The notes beneath the pieces were generated by a model. It made no database searches. It was not told the origin of the DNA and saw nothing but the letters and a program-made list of their open reading frames with translations. Made by a program: the position numbers and the translations under genes. From a bacterium (GTDB lineage: Bacteria > JACRDZ01 > JAQUKH01), in NCBI GenBank assembly GCA_028719205.1, contig JAQUKH010000022.1, forward strand, positions 1 through 47,700: a stretch of 47,700 bases of DNA, given 5' to 3'. Position 1 is the stretch's first letter. Every line of letters starts with the position of its first letter. Shown here piece by piece: positions 17,373 through 25,816 of the stretch.

Positions 17373-18899
17373 ATGAAAAGTAATATTTTTTTGACCTTGA
17401 TAATCTTTAGTTTTATTATCTTATCATTTGTTTCTGCTATTGAAAAAAAAGTAATTAAACGGGAGGATAGAACAGAAACAGAAGATAATTTATTCAAATA
17501 TAAAGAAACAAGCGTGGATAAATTTGCTACACCGGAGAAATGCGGCGAGTGTCATGAGGATATATATAAGCAATGGAAAGGCTCAATGCACAGCAAGGCT
17601 TTTATTGACCCTGTCTGGAGGGCGGCAACTAAATTATTTTACAGTGAATCCAAAACACCCGGTGAAATTCTTGAAATGAAGACCTGTGTTAAGTGCCATA
17701 CCCCGCTTGGTTTCCGCTCTAATCTTATCCAATCCCCTGAAGATAATTATGATAAATTGACGGATTTACCCGCCCAGGGTATTTTCTGTAACTGGTGCCA
17801 TAATATAAATGAGGCAGTGCATATAGGCGATGCCGGGTATGAAATAGCAACCGGTGAGGGAGAAAATTTTACGTCAACTATTCTTGGCCCCCGCAATGAT
17901 CCCAGATTTGAATATCCTCCTGAACCTAAAGAAGTTTTGCATCCGTCGGAATATTCACAATTTTATACAAAATCCGAATTTTGCGGGATGTGCCATAATG
18001 TGTCCCATATAGAAAATAAACTTCCTTTAGAACAAACCTACAGCGAATGGGAAAATAGCCCGTATAATACTAAAGACCCGCAAACTACTGTAACCTGCCA
18101 GGATTGCCATATGAGGCAAAAAGCCGGAATTCCTTCCACCGGGAAAACAGAAAAAACAGACAGCCCCGGTATATCCGCGAAAAATGGCCCGCGCAGGGAA
18201 CATATATGGACACATTATTTCGCGGGTGGGAATTCTATTGTGCCAAAGCTTCTAGGAAGTGACCTTCATTCTTTTCTGGCTATCGAGAGGCTGACAAACG
18301 CGGCTGAACTGGAAATAATCAAGGATGATTCATATAAGAAGGGCGGGTTATCGAAGTTTAAAGTTAAAGTCACAAATTCCGGAGCAGGCCATTATCTTCC
18401 AACAGGTGTGACCGCGATAAGACAGATGTGGCTTGATGTTAAAATAACCAGCCGTGACGGAGTGGAGATCTTCAGATCCGGCGACATGGACAGGGCAGGA
18501 GATCTTGAGAAAAGTACTGTTATATATAACACTGTGCTGGGGGATAAAAATGGAAAACCGGTTACAAATGTCGCGCTTGCGGATAGGATACTTTATGATC
18601 ATAGAATACCCCCAAAAGGTTATGTTATTGAAGACTATAGTTTTATCATTCCTGAAAGTGCTTTTTCTCCGCTTAAGGTTGAAGTTGTTTTAAAATACCG
18701 GACTATTTCTCCGGGCCTTATGGAAAAACTTCTGGGCGATAAAGCCCCCAAGCCTATTTTAGCGGATCGTGACAAAGACGTTTTTCCTGATGATTCAGCT
18801 ATGGTAGATGATGTATATAAGGCGGATGATATTTCAGGCATACCGGTAAAGGTTCCTGTTATTGATATGGCCAGCTTGACTGAAAAAATAAATTTTTAA
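17373..18899 (+). CDS. Periplasmic pentahaem cytochrome (cytochrome c554-like)
   Basis: 508 residues. A signal peptide (about 1-22) is followed by five CxxCH motifs: CGECH near residue 57, then CVKCH, CNWCH, CGMCH and CQDCH. The segment after the first haem (YKQWKGSMHSKAF) matches the c554-like multihaem family. The last ~200 residues form a haem-free, probably beta-sandwich domain containing GAGHYLPTG. The ATG at 17373 follows GGGAGG; the upstream in-frame ATG at 17355 does not. A close paralogue lies at 35095-36573 with the same haem order. I infer a soluble or surface electron-transfer protein; whether it has a catalytic haem for nitrogen or sulfur oxides is unknown. Confidence 0.85.
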   Translation: MKSNIFLTLIIFSFIILSFVSAIEKKVIKREDRTETEDNLFKYKETSVDKFATPEKCGECHEDIYKQWKGSMHSKAFIDPVWRAATKLFYSESKTPGEILEMKTCVKCHTPLGFRSNLIQSPEDNYDKLTDLPAQGIFCNWCHNINEAVHIGDAGYEIATGEGENFTSTILGPRNDPRFEYPPEPKEVLHPSEYSQFYTKSEFCGMCHNVSHIENKLPLEQTYSEWENSPYNTKDPQTTVTCQDCHMRQKAGIPSTGKTEKTDSPGISAKNGPRREHIWTHYFAGGNSIVPKLLGSDLHSFLAIERLTNAAELEIIKDDSYKKGGLSKFKVKVTNSGAGHYLPTGVTAIRQMWLDVKITSRDGVEIFRSGDMDRAGDLEKSTVIYNTVLGDKNGKPVTNVALADRILYDHRIPPKGYVIEDYSFIIPESAFSPLKVEVVLKYRTISPGLMEKLLGDKAPKPILADRDKDVFPDDSAMVDDVYKADDISGIPVKVPVIDMASLTEKINF

Positions 18900-18914
18900 A
18901 TTTAAAAAAAGATA

Positions 18915-20687
18915 ATGCTTGATGTTAAACGAAATAATCTCGACAGATCATTGTCTCCATATCTCATACAGCATGTATCAAATCCTGTCTGGTGGCAGGA
19001 ATGGAGCACGGAGATAATAAATGAAGCGGTTCGGGAAAATAAACCGCTATTTGTTTCCGTGGGTTACGCTACTTGCCACTGGTGTCATGTCATGGCTGCC
19101 GGCGCCTTTTCAGATAAAGAAACTGCCGATTATCTTAACAAACATTTTATCTGTATCAAGGTGGATCGGGAACAAAGGCCGGACATCGATAAATTATTAA
19201 TGAATTTTTTAACCGTACAGAGCGGAAGCGGCGGCTGGCCGCTTAATGTATTCCTAACCCCGGAGGTTCATCCTATATTCGCGCTTACTTTTGCACCGGC
19301 AAGTTCCAGCGGTTCAATGAAATCTTTTTTAACTATTGCCGGAAAAGTTTATGAATATTATCAAAACAATGTGGATAAAATTCAGCAATTTGAAGAAAAT
19401 GAAGAACAGCCAGGGGTTGTTGCTGAAGAATCTATAGTAAAAAAAATATCAGCTTATTTTGACCATGATAACGGCGGTTTTGGGAACAGGCAAAAATTTC
19501 CTCCGCATTCAACTTTATTATATCTTTTGTATTTTATCTGTGTTGATAATAACGCGGATGCTGTAACTATTTGTGTAAAAACACTCGATGCCATGCGTTT
19601 GCGGGGATTGAATGACCACTTACAGGGTGGTATTTTCCGTTACTGCGTCGGCCCTGAGTGGTCTATTCCCCATTTTGAAAAAATGCTCTATGACCAGGCT
19701 ATGGCTTTATGGTGTTATTCTTTAGCCTATAAGGTAATTAAAAAAAAAGAGTATATGTTGATGGCTGATAATATTATAAGGTGCCTTGAGGAATGTTTTG
19801 AACAGAATGGATTATTTATATCGGCGCATGACGCGGATACAGGACACGTGGAGGGAGCGGCCTATACCTGGAGTTATGATGAGCTGAAAAAGGTCCTTTC
19901 ACCCGGTGAATTTAAAAAGTTTAGTGATTCCTATCAAATTGAAAGGAGCGGTAATTTCGAAGGTAAAATACATCTGATCAGAAAAAATGATAATGATCTA
20001 TCAGAGATAGAGAATAAATTGCTTCGCATTCGCAAGCTTAGAGCTCAGCCTGAAAGTGATAATAAAATTCTTTGCGGACTGAACGCTTTAACCGCGATAG
20101 CAATGATACAGGCGGGACGGTATCTGGAAAAACCGCTTTATGAGGAAAAAGCATCAAAGATCACACACAGCCTGATGGATTTATTCTGGGACGGAAAGAC
20201 ACTTGGCCACTCCTTTTATAATGGCGCAACGCAAAAACAAAGTTTTTTATTTGATGCCGCCGCGATGCTTACCCTGATCAGTATGCTTTATGAAAATGAT
20301 GGATTCTGGGGCGCCATGATGGACACAATGATTGCCTGTGTACTATCATTTAAAGACTCCGGGAAATGGATCGAATCAAGAGCGGAAGATTTTCAAACAG
20401 TGTACGCTTCGTGGTCTGATAATCCTATTCCTTCCAGTATAGGCCTGGCAGAAATGGGTTTAACTCGCGCGGCTATGCTCACAGGAAAACCGGCAGGATC
20501 GAAACAATACAGGCAGCCGCTTCAATGCGATTTTTTTAATATCACTGAGATGATAAACAACGGCCTTTTCCATATAATTACAGCTGAAAATATTATTCCA
20601 TGGAGTAAATTACAGCCGAATACGCTTCAGAAACGCGGGAAAACCGAAACTGACTGCTACAAGGGAACATGCAAGATGTTTGGGTAG
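18915..20687 (+). CDS. DUF255/YyaL-type thioredoxin-domain protein
   Basis: 590 residues. The N-terminal thioredoxin-like domain has the family signature SPYLIQHVSNPVWWQEW, the active-site-like CHWCHVM, VDREQRPDID and GGWPLNVFLTP. The remainder is the (alpha/alpha)6 barrel found in YyaL/SPATA20 proteins (FGNRQKFP, GGIFRYC, PHFEKMLYDQA). The length is somewhat shorter than usual at the C-terminus. The family is widespread but its reaction is unsettled; a role in redox or sugar metabolism has been guessed. It begins 15 bases after the pentahaem cytochrome with a poor ribosome-binding site, and regulatory copy 5 begins at its stop codon. Confidence 0.88.
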   Translation: MLDVKRNNLDRSLSPYLIQHVSNPVWWQEWSTEIINEAVRENKPLFVSVGYATCHWCHVMAAGAFSDKETADYLNKHFICIKVDREQRPDIDKLLMNFLTVQSGSGGWPLNVFLTPEVHPIFALTFAPASSSGSMKSFLTIAGKVYEYYQNNVDKIQQFEENEEQPGVVAEESIVKKISAYFDHDNGGFGNRQKFPPHSTLLYLLYFICVDNNADAVTICVKTLDAMRLRGLNDHLQGGIFRYCVGPEWSIPHFEKMLYDQAMALWCYSLAYKVIKKKEYMLMADNIIRCLEECFEQNGLFISAHDADTGHVEGAAYTWSYDELKKVLSPGEFKKFSDSYQIERSGNFEGKIHLIRKNDNDLSEIENKLLRIRKLRAQPESDNKILCGLNALTAIAMIQAGRYLEKPLYEEKASKITHSLMDLFWDGKTLGHSFYNGATQKQSFLFDAAAMLTLISMLYENDGFWGAMMDTMIACVLSFKDSGKWIESRAEDFQTVYASWSDNPIPSSIGLAEMGLTRAAMLTGKPAGSKQYRQPLQCDFFNITEMINNGLFHIITAENIIPWSKLQPNTLQKRGKTETDCYKGTCKMFG

Positions 20688-20747
20688 AAATAAGTCATAA
20701 AAAAGTAACTAGGTGCCATTTACACTTTAAGGGAATTATAATAATAT
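20684..20747 (+). promoter_or_regulatory. GTCA-box promoter element, copy 5
   Basis: The upstream stop codon TAG (20685-20687) is part of the element, GTCA lies at 20694-20697, TTTACA at 20719-20724 and TAATAT at 20742-20747 (17-base spacing). The next gene's ATG is at 20754, about where transcription should start, so the mRNA may be leaderless. Confidence 0.75.
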
Positions 20748-20753
20748 TATTGT

Positions 20754-20939
20754 ATGAAAAAATCTAAATCCTTAACTAAAGACCCCATCTGCGGAATGGG
20801 CGTGTATAAAAACACTGCCTTACACGCTGAACGAGATGGGAAGACGTTCTATTTTTGCAGCGACCAATGCCGGCAAAAATTTTTGTCTGTGCCTGCCGGT
20901 GCCAAGCCGCAGGATAAGTCTGGCTGTTGCTGTGGATAA
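20754..20939 (+). CDS. YHS/TRASH-type small metal-binding protein
   Basis: 61 residues. The YHS-type pattern is clear: DPICGMGV near the start, then FYFCSDQCRQKF, ending in a Cys-rich tail (SGCCCG). Such domains bind metal ions such as Cu or Zn and occur in metal handling and sensing. No Shine-Dalgarno is visible and the ATG lies only six bases past the -10 hexamer of copy 5. Its stop is 32 bases ahead of the Ku start, so it is probably the first gene of a YHS-Ku-LigD transcript. Confidence 0.8.
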   Translation: MKKSKSLTKDPICGMGVYKNTALHAERDGKTFYFCSDQCRQKFLSVPAGAKPQDKSGCCCG

Positions 20940-20971
20940 AAGTTGTTTCGACTGAAAGTGAAAAACTTATT

Positions 20972-21805
20972 ATGAGTGAAAAAACGAAATCTATATGGTC
21001 AGGATTAATATCATTTGGATTAGTGAATATTCCTGTTGAAATGTTTCCCGCGTCAAAAGACACGCCGATTAAACTTTCATATCTGCACAAAAAAGATTTG
21101 AGCCCCATACGTTACGCCCGTATATGTCTTTCTAACGGTGAGGAAGTTCCTTATGAGGAAATCGTGAGAGGCTACGAATTCCAGAAAGGCGATTATGTAA
21201 TTCTGGATGAAAAAGATTTCCAAAAAGCAAGGCCCTCGGGAGACCAGAATATTGAAGTTCTTCTGCTCGTGAATAATAATGAGGTCGATATTAAATTGTA
21301 CGATAAACCATATTATCTCGTGCCGGCGAAACAAGGCAGAAAAGCATATGTGTTATTGAGGGAAGCATTATCTAAAACCGGGAAGATCGCGGTTACAAGA
21401 TTCGTACTTAAAACAAGAGAGCATATGGGTGTGCTTAAAACTGAAGGAGATGTGATATTGCTGAACCGGATACGTTATTACAGCCAGATACGTGATTATT
21501 CAGAATTGGGCCTGCCCAAAAGAGAGGCCGTTACCGAAAAAGAGCTCAAACTTGCCGTTGAGCTCGTCGAAAAACTTTCAGGAAAATTTGTTCCCCGTGA
21601 TTATAAGGATACTTATAATGAAGTCCTTAACCAGGCGGTAAAAAATAAAATAAGCGGCAAAAAAGTCAGCCATATCGATAAAGAAATTCTATATCCAACC
21701 CGCGTGCCCGACTTGATGGCAAAATTACGAGCCAGCCTGGGAAGCCCCCGGCAGGAAGCCCTCCGCGGCGGGCAGGCCCTCCAGGGCGGGCAGGCCCGTC
21801 CATGA
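20972..21805 (+). CDS. ku: Ku, DNA end-binding protein of bacterial NHEJ
   Basis: 277 residues, typical for bacterial Ku. The N-terminus SIWSGLISFGLVNIPVEM is the family hallmark; YEIVRGYEFQKGDYV and LPKREAVTEKEL also match. It forms a ring on double-strand breaks and recruits LigD. The start at 20972 gives the expected N-terminus; the upstream in-frame ATG lies inside the YHS gene. The last ~24 codons are made of GC-rich repeat sequence (ending LRGGQALQGGQARP) unlike the rest of the gene, so the original C-terminus has been replaced or extended. The stop overlaps the LigD start (ATGA). Confidence 0.95.
   Translation: MSEKTKSIWSGLISFGLVNIPVEMFPASKDTPIKLSYLHKKDLSPIRYARICLSNGEEVPYEEIVRGYEFQKGDYVILDEKDFQKARPSGDQNIEVLLLVNNNEVDIKLYDKPYYLVPAKQGRKAYVLLREALSKTGKIAVTRFVLKTREHMGVLKTEGDVILLNRIRYYSQIRDYSELGLPKREAVTEKELKLAVELVEKLSGKFVPRDYKDTYNEVLNQAVKNKISGKKVSHIDKEILYPTRVPDLMAKLRASLGSPRQEALRGGQALQGGQARP
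21752..21797 (+). repeat. GC-rich palindromic repeats in the 3' end of ku
   Basis: Two adjacent imperfect units resembling CCCGCCGCGGCGGGCAGG: one around 21759-21776 (core CCGCGGCGGGCAGG) and one around 21777-21794 (CCAGGGCGGGCAGG). They encode the Gly/Gln/Ala/Arg-rich tail of Ku. Related units lie inside ligD at 22240 and 23150; none was seen elsewhere in the window. Confidence 0.75.
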
Positions 21806-24201
21806 GAAAAACATCTCTCGAAAAATATAGCCGGAAAAGAAAATTTGAGTTCACACCCGAACCCGCTGCCCTTAAGTTTGTGGTTCAAAAACACAACGCG
21901 AGAAGCCTGCATTATGATTTTCGCCTTGAGGCCGGCGGTGTGTTAAAAAGCTGGGCGGTTCCTAAAGGGATTTCTGATGATCCCGAAGTAAAAAGGTTGG
22001 CGGTCCAGGTTGAAGACCATCCCATCGAATACGCGGAATTTCACGGGGTAATTCCCGCGGGAAATTACGGGGCCGGTACCGTGGATATCTGGGATAAGGG
22101 AACGTATTTTGTTGATCCGGATTATGCGCGTTCTTCCAACGAACAAAGCATCCTTAATGGTTTAGAAAAGGGGCATATTAATTTTTTTTTGAAAGGTGAA
22201 AAACTTTCAGGGGAATATTCTCTGGTTCACATGAAAAACCCCGCCACGGCGGGCAGGCAGGATAAAGACAACAAGTGGCTGATTATAAAAAAAAAAGATT
22301 CGCACCTGATTGGGAAATCAGGTATAACCGATGATGAACTAAGATTATTAGGCGCGAATAAAGCTAAAATGCCGCTTTTTTTTAAACCTATGCTCGCGGA
22401 GGCGGCTGAAAAACCTTTTGACTCCGCGGATTGGTATTTTGAAATAAAGTGGGATGGTTACAGAGCCCTTGCATTTATCAAAAACGGCAAAGTGAAATTA
22501 TACTCACGCAACAAAAAATTATTTAACGCGTATTTCCCCGTGGTTATAGATTCTCTTTCAAGAATATCCGACGCTGTTATAGACGGTGAGATCGTTGTCC
22601 TTGACGAAACAGGAAGGCCTTCTTTCCAGTTACTGCAGGATTACATGAAATCCAGGGAGGGAATTCTGGTTTATTACATTTTTGATATCATTTATTACCG
22701 CGGTTTTGATTTAAGTAACCTTTCGTTGTCACAAAGATCCTTAGTTTTAAATAAAGTTTTTCCTGAATTGCCGCATCTTAAAATAAGCGGCCACGTTGAA
22801 AAAGACGGTATAAAGTTTTATGAATCCGCACGGACAAACGGCCTTGAAGGCATTATGGCTAAGCGCCTTGACAGCCTCTACCATCCGGGAGTCAGAAGCC
22901 GGGATTGGCTGAAACTAAAAATATTGAACAGGGAAGAGGCGGTAATATGCGGCTTTACCAAACCGCGTGGGTCGCGTGGTTTTTTCGGTTCATTAGTGCT
23001 TGGAATGTATAAAGATAAGAAGCTTGAGTTTATCGGCCAGGTGGGAACAGGTTTCGATGAATCAAGCCTTGAAGAGATTTACAAAAAGCTAAAACCTCTG
23101 GTAACAGGTATAAATCCTTTTGGGAAAGAGATAACCGGCCTGAGACAGGCCCGCCGCGGCGGGCAGGTCAGCCCGCCGTGGCGGGTTACCTGGGTAAGGC
23201 CTGAACTTTTATGTGAAATAAAATTTTCCGAGTGGACCAGGGAAGGGAAAATGCGCATGCCCGTTTTTCTCGGGCTCAGGCTTGATAAAAAAGCCCGGGA
23301 TGACCGTGTCCACCCAACCAATCTTCAAAAAATATTCTGGCCGGAAGAAAAATACACCAAGGGTATGCTTATTGAATATTATTACCGCGTCGCGCCATAT
23401 ATGCTAAAATATCTTAAAGACAGGCCGGAATCTATGAACCGTTTTCCGGATGGCATAGAAGGTGAAAGTTTTTATCAAAAGAATGCGGGAGAAATTGTGC
23501 CGGATTGGATACAAACAATTAAGATATTTTCTGAGAGTGAAAAAAAAGAAATAGATTATCTTGTTTGTAATGATGAAGTGTCGCTTATCTTTATGGTTAA
23601 CCTTGGATGCATAGAGATCAATCCCTGGAATTCGCGGATAAACAGCCTTTCAAATCCTGATTACGCGGTTTTTGATCTTGATCCTGAGGATATTCCTTTT
23701 ACAAAGGTGGTCGAAACAGCCCTTTTTATTCACAACCTGTTAGATGAAATAGGCGCGTCTAATTATTGTAAAACCTCAGGGGGAAGAGGCCTTCATATTT
23801 ATGTGCCCCTGAACGCGAGCTATTCATATGATCAGGCGCGCGAATTTGTTCATATTATAAGCCTGATAACAAATAAAAATATGCCCGGTATTACAAGCCT
23901 GGAACAGCCCCCTGAAAAAAGGGGAAAAAAGGTTTATCTGGATTTTCGACAAAACGCAAGGAGCAAAACCATGGCCGCGGTATACTCAATCCGGCCTCGT
24001 AAAGGTGCTCCTGTTTCGACGCCGCTTTTATGGAATGAACTTAAGCCGGATCTGTCTCCTCTTGATTTCACCATAAAAACAATTGATAAACGTATCAATG
24101 AAAAAGGAGATTTATGGGAAGGCCTGCTCAGGAAAAATATAGACATGAATAAATGCCTCGAAAACTTGTATAAGCTTTTTCCAGGCGAAAAAAGTCAATA
24201 A
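21802..24201 (+). CDS. ligD: LigD, ATP-dependent ligase with phosphoesterase and polymerase domains
   Basis: 799 residues with three domains. The phosphoesterase (about 10-150) has FVVQKHNARSLHYDFRLE. The ligase (about 190-500) has the nucleotidyl-acceptor lysine in EIKWDGYRA and DGEIVVLD, with WVRPELLCEIKFSEWT in its OB fold. The primase-like polymerase (about 515-790) has DLDPED and TSGGRGLHIYVPL. It processes, fills and seals double-strand breaks with Ku. GC-rich palindromic repeats are inserted in frame in two linkers: near residue 148, and near residues 449-463 just before WVRPEL. The stop codon TAA lies inside regulatory copy 6. Confidence 0.95.
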   Translation: MRKTSLEKYSRKRKFEFTPEPAALKFVVQKHNARSLHYDFRLEAGGVLKSWAVPKGISDDPEVKRLAVQVEDHPIEYAEFHGVIPAGNYGAGTVDIWDKGTYFVDPDYARSSNEQSILNGLEKGHINFFLKGEKLSGEYSLVHMKNPATAGRQDKDNKWLIIKKKDSHLIGKSGITDDELRLLGANKAKMPLFFKPMLAEAAEKPFDSADWYFEIKWDGYRALAFIKNGKVKLYSRNKKLFNAYFPVVIDSLSRISDAVIDGEIVVLDETGRPSFQLLQDYMKSREGILVYYIFDIIYYRGFDLSNLSLSQRSLVLNKVFPELPHLKISGHVEKDGIKFYESARTNGLEGIMAKRLDSLYHPGVRSRDWLKLKILNREEAVICGFTKPRGSRGFFGSLVLGMYKDKKLEFIGQVGTGFDESSLEEIYKKLKPLVTGINPFGKEITGLRQARRGGQVSPPWRVTWVRPELLCEIKFSEWTREGKMRMPVFLGLRLDKKARDDRVHPTNLQKIFWPEEKYTKGMLIEYYYRVAPYMLKYLKDRPESMNRFPDGIEGESFYQKNAGEIVPDWIQTIKIFSESEKKEIDYLVCNDEVSLIFMVNLGCIEINPWNSRINSLSNPDYAVFDLDPEDIPFTKVVETALFIHNLLDEIGASNYCKTSGGRGLHIYVPLNASYSYDQAREFVHIISLITNKNMPGITSLEQPPEKRGKKVYLDFRQNARSKTMAAVYSIRPRKGAPVSTPLLWNELKPDLSPLDFTIKTIDKRINEKGDLWEGLLRKNIDMNKCLENLYKLFPGEKSQ
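22240..22257 (+). repeat. GC-rich palindromic repeat inside ligD, unit 1
   Basis: CCCGCCACGGCGGGCAGG, a near-perfect inverted repeat (CCCGCC / GGCGGG), in frame in the linker after the phosphoesterase domain, where it encodes PATAGR. Confidence 0.8.
23144..23195 (+). repeat. GC-rich palindromic repeats inside ligD, units 2 and 3
   Basis: Two neighbouring palindromes: CCCGCCGCGGCGGGCAGG at 23150-23167, and CCCGCCGTGGCGGG at 23172-23185. Flanking AGG/ACCT bases extend the symmetry. They insert about 14 residues (ARRGGQVSPPWR and neighbours) before the conserved TWVRPEL of the ligase OB fold. Confidence 0.82.
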
Positions 24202-24250
24202 AAAGAGGATTCAGCCAATTTACATTTTTTTACTTTCTTTATAAGATAAC
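24187..24250 (+). promoter_or_regulatory. GTCA-box promoter element, copy 6
   Basis: The end of ligD, including its TAA (24199-24201), lies within the element. GTCA is at 24194-24197, TTTACA at 24219-24224 and TAAGAT at 24242-24247 (17-base spacing). It serves the superoxide reductase operon that starts at 24286. Confidence 0.72.
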
Positions 24251-24285
24251 AAAAAAGATATTGAACTAAAAAAAGGAGATTCAAC

Positions 24286-24678
24286 ATGGCAGATTTCAAA
24301 GAATTATTCCAGTCCGCTGATTTCAAGAAGGAAAAACATGTTCCTCTGATAGACGCGCCGGATAAATTTAAAAAGGGAGATCTTATTAAAGTTACGGTTA
24401 CTGTCGGCAAGGAAATAGCTCACCCGAATAAAACCGAACACCATATCCGGTGGATCGACGTTTATTTTCACCCGCAGGGAGAAAAATTCCCCTGCCATAT
24501 CGGCAGGTCGGAATTTAATGCCCATGGAGAATCCGCCCAGGGGCCTGATACAAGTTCAATATATACTCATCATGAAGTCACCTTAAGTTTTAAGACAGAA
24601 AAACCCGGGATCATTTACGCGTCCAGTTATTGCAATATTCATGGATTGTGGCAGAGTTCAAAAGAGTTATCTATGTAA
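24286..24678 (+). CDS. Superoxide reductase, neelaredoxin (one-iron) type
   Basis: 130 residues. The five iron ligands are in place: His18 (EKHVP), His46 (AHPN), His52 (HHIRW), Cys116 and His119 (CNIHGLW), with the active-site Glu16/Lys17 pair. There is no N-terminal desulforedoxin domain, so it is the class II type. It reduces superoxide to peroxide in the cytoplasm with electrons usually from rubredoxin; a membrane-anchored rubredoxin is encoded downstream in the same direction. AAAGGAG precedes the ATG. Regulatory copy 6 is upstream. A second, exported version fused to a cytochrome lies at 30896. Confidence 0.92.
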   Translation: MADFKELFQSADFKKEKHVPLIDAPDKFKKGDLIKVTVTVGKEIAHPNKTEHHIRWIDVYFHPQGEKFPCHIGRSEFNAHGESAQGPDTSSIYTHHEVTLSFKTEKPGIIYASSYCNIHGLWQSSKELSM

Positions 24679-24697
24679 ATTTAAAGGAGCCAGAACG

Positions 24698-25120
24698 ATG
24701 GAAACTTTCAAATTGGCAATTTTGTCTTTTTTGTTGGTTTTTTGTGCCGGATTTTTTTTATCCTGTAATAGTACAGGAACCACGAATCCAACATCTGTGG
24801 ATTCGACTTTTACATCTATCCAGGATAATATATTTACCCCAAAATGCGCTTTGAACGGCTGTCACGCGGGGACAAATCCTCAAAAGGGTTTAGATCTTTC
24901 CAGCGGGCGAGCATTCTCGCTTATTGTAAATATAATGAGTGTAGAAGATGATCTATTTCGGATTACTCCGGGTAACAGCATGAACTCCTATCTCTATAGA
25001 AAGATTACAAATGATCCCAGAATTGAGGGAAGCAGGATGCCCTTTGGCGGAATTGCACTCTCGATCCAGGAAATTAAGGCAATTGCGGATTGGATTCAAG
25101 CCGGAGCTTTGCAAAACTAA
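24698..25120 (+). CDS. Lipoprotein with a single expanded haem motif
   Basis: 140 residues. A lipoprotein signal (FLSC) precedes a small domain with CALNGCH, a C-x4-CH spacing instead of C-x2-CH. The pattern IFTPKCALNGCHAG...GLDLSSGRAF...RMPFGG...IADWIQAGA matches the small planctomycete-type cytochrome C domain, in which C-x4-CH is common. It is probably a membrane-anchored electron carrier or c-type haem sensor. ATG at 24698 follows AAAGGAG; an earlier in-frame ATG overlaps the superoxide reductase gene. It is second in the superoxide reductase operon. Confidence 0.78.
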   Translation: METFKLAILSFLLVFCAGFFLSCNSTGTTNPTSVDSTFTSIQDNIFTPKCALNGCHAGTNPQKGLDLSSGRAFSLIVNIMSVEDDLFRITPGNSMNSYLYRKITNDPRIEGSRMPFGGIALSIQEIKAIADWIQAGALQN

Positions 25121-25188
25121 TTATAGAAAACCGGCATTTTAAATAAGGAGTTGAACGCGGAATTGGAGTAAAAAAGGAGAATAGAAAA

Positions 25189-25803
25189 ATGAGTTATAAT
25201 GTTTTGCCTCCGAAAGAAATTATCGAAAAAACTATAAAGGCAGTGAAAGATCGAAATGTTACTGTTTATTTTGAAAATACCAAAGAGGAAGCCCTGAAAA
25301 AACTTAAGAATCTTATTCCCGCGGGAGCTGAAATAATGACAGGGGGGTCAACCACTCTCGAACAAATCGGATTTGCGGATTACCTGAAATCAGGCAGGCA
25401 TCCATGGAATAATCTTAAGGATAAAATTCTTGCTGAAAAGGACCCGGCAAAACAAAATGAGCTTCGGAAAATGAGTGTTTTATCGCAGTATTTTGCCGGT
25501 AGTGTTCATGCGGTAACGGAAACAGGAGTAATCATTATTGCTTCAGCTACCGGGAGCCAGCTTCCTTCTTACGCTTTTTCAAGCGATAACCTGATATGGG
25601 TCATTGGCTGTCACAAGATTGTGCCTACTTTTGAAGACGCACTGAAACGGATACGTGAATACACGTTTCCTCTTGAGGACAAGCGTATGAAAAGTGTTGG
25701 ATATTCCGGAAGCACCATAGGTAAAATGCTTATTTTTGAACGTGAAATAATGCCCAACCGCAAAATAAACCTGATATTTGTTAATGAAGTTTTAGGTTTT
25801 TAG
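25189..25803 (+). CDS. LUD-domain protein (LutC/YkgG-like)
   Basis: 204 residues, single LUD domain: GAEIMTGGSTTLEQIG, VTETGVIIIASATGSQLP and IWVIGCHKIVPTFEDAL are the family's core. Some LUD proteins work in lactate oxidation (LutB/LutC), but short stand-alone members have unknown substrates. No LutA or LutB is nearby, so I do not assign lactate use. AAAGGAG precedes the ATG. It lies in the superoxide reductase operon, 68 bases after the haem lipoprotein. Confidence 0.85.
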   Translation: MSYNVLPPKEIIEKTIKAVKDRNVTVYFENTKEEALKKLKNLIPAGAEIMTGGSTTLEQIGFADYLKSGRHPWNNLKDKILAEKDPAKQNELRKMSVLSQYFAGSVHAVTETGVIIIASATGSQLPSYAFSSDNLIWVIGCHKIVPTFEDALKRIREYTFPLEDKRMKSVGYSGSTIGKMLIFEREIMPNRKINLIFVNEVLGF

Positions 25804-25816
25804 ATAAGGGGGGGGA

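Noticed and set aside
21613-21912. Minus-strand frames across the ku/ligD junction
   Set aside because: Created by the GC-rich palindromic repeats, which lack stop codons on both strands.
25189-25803. LUD protein considered as part of lactate oxidation
   Set aside because: No LutA, LutB or lactate permease is present in the operon.
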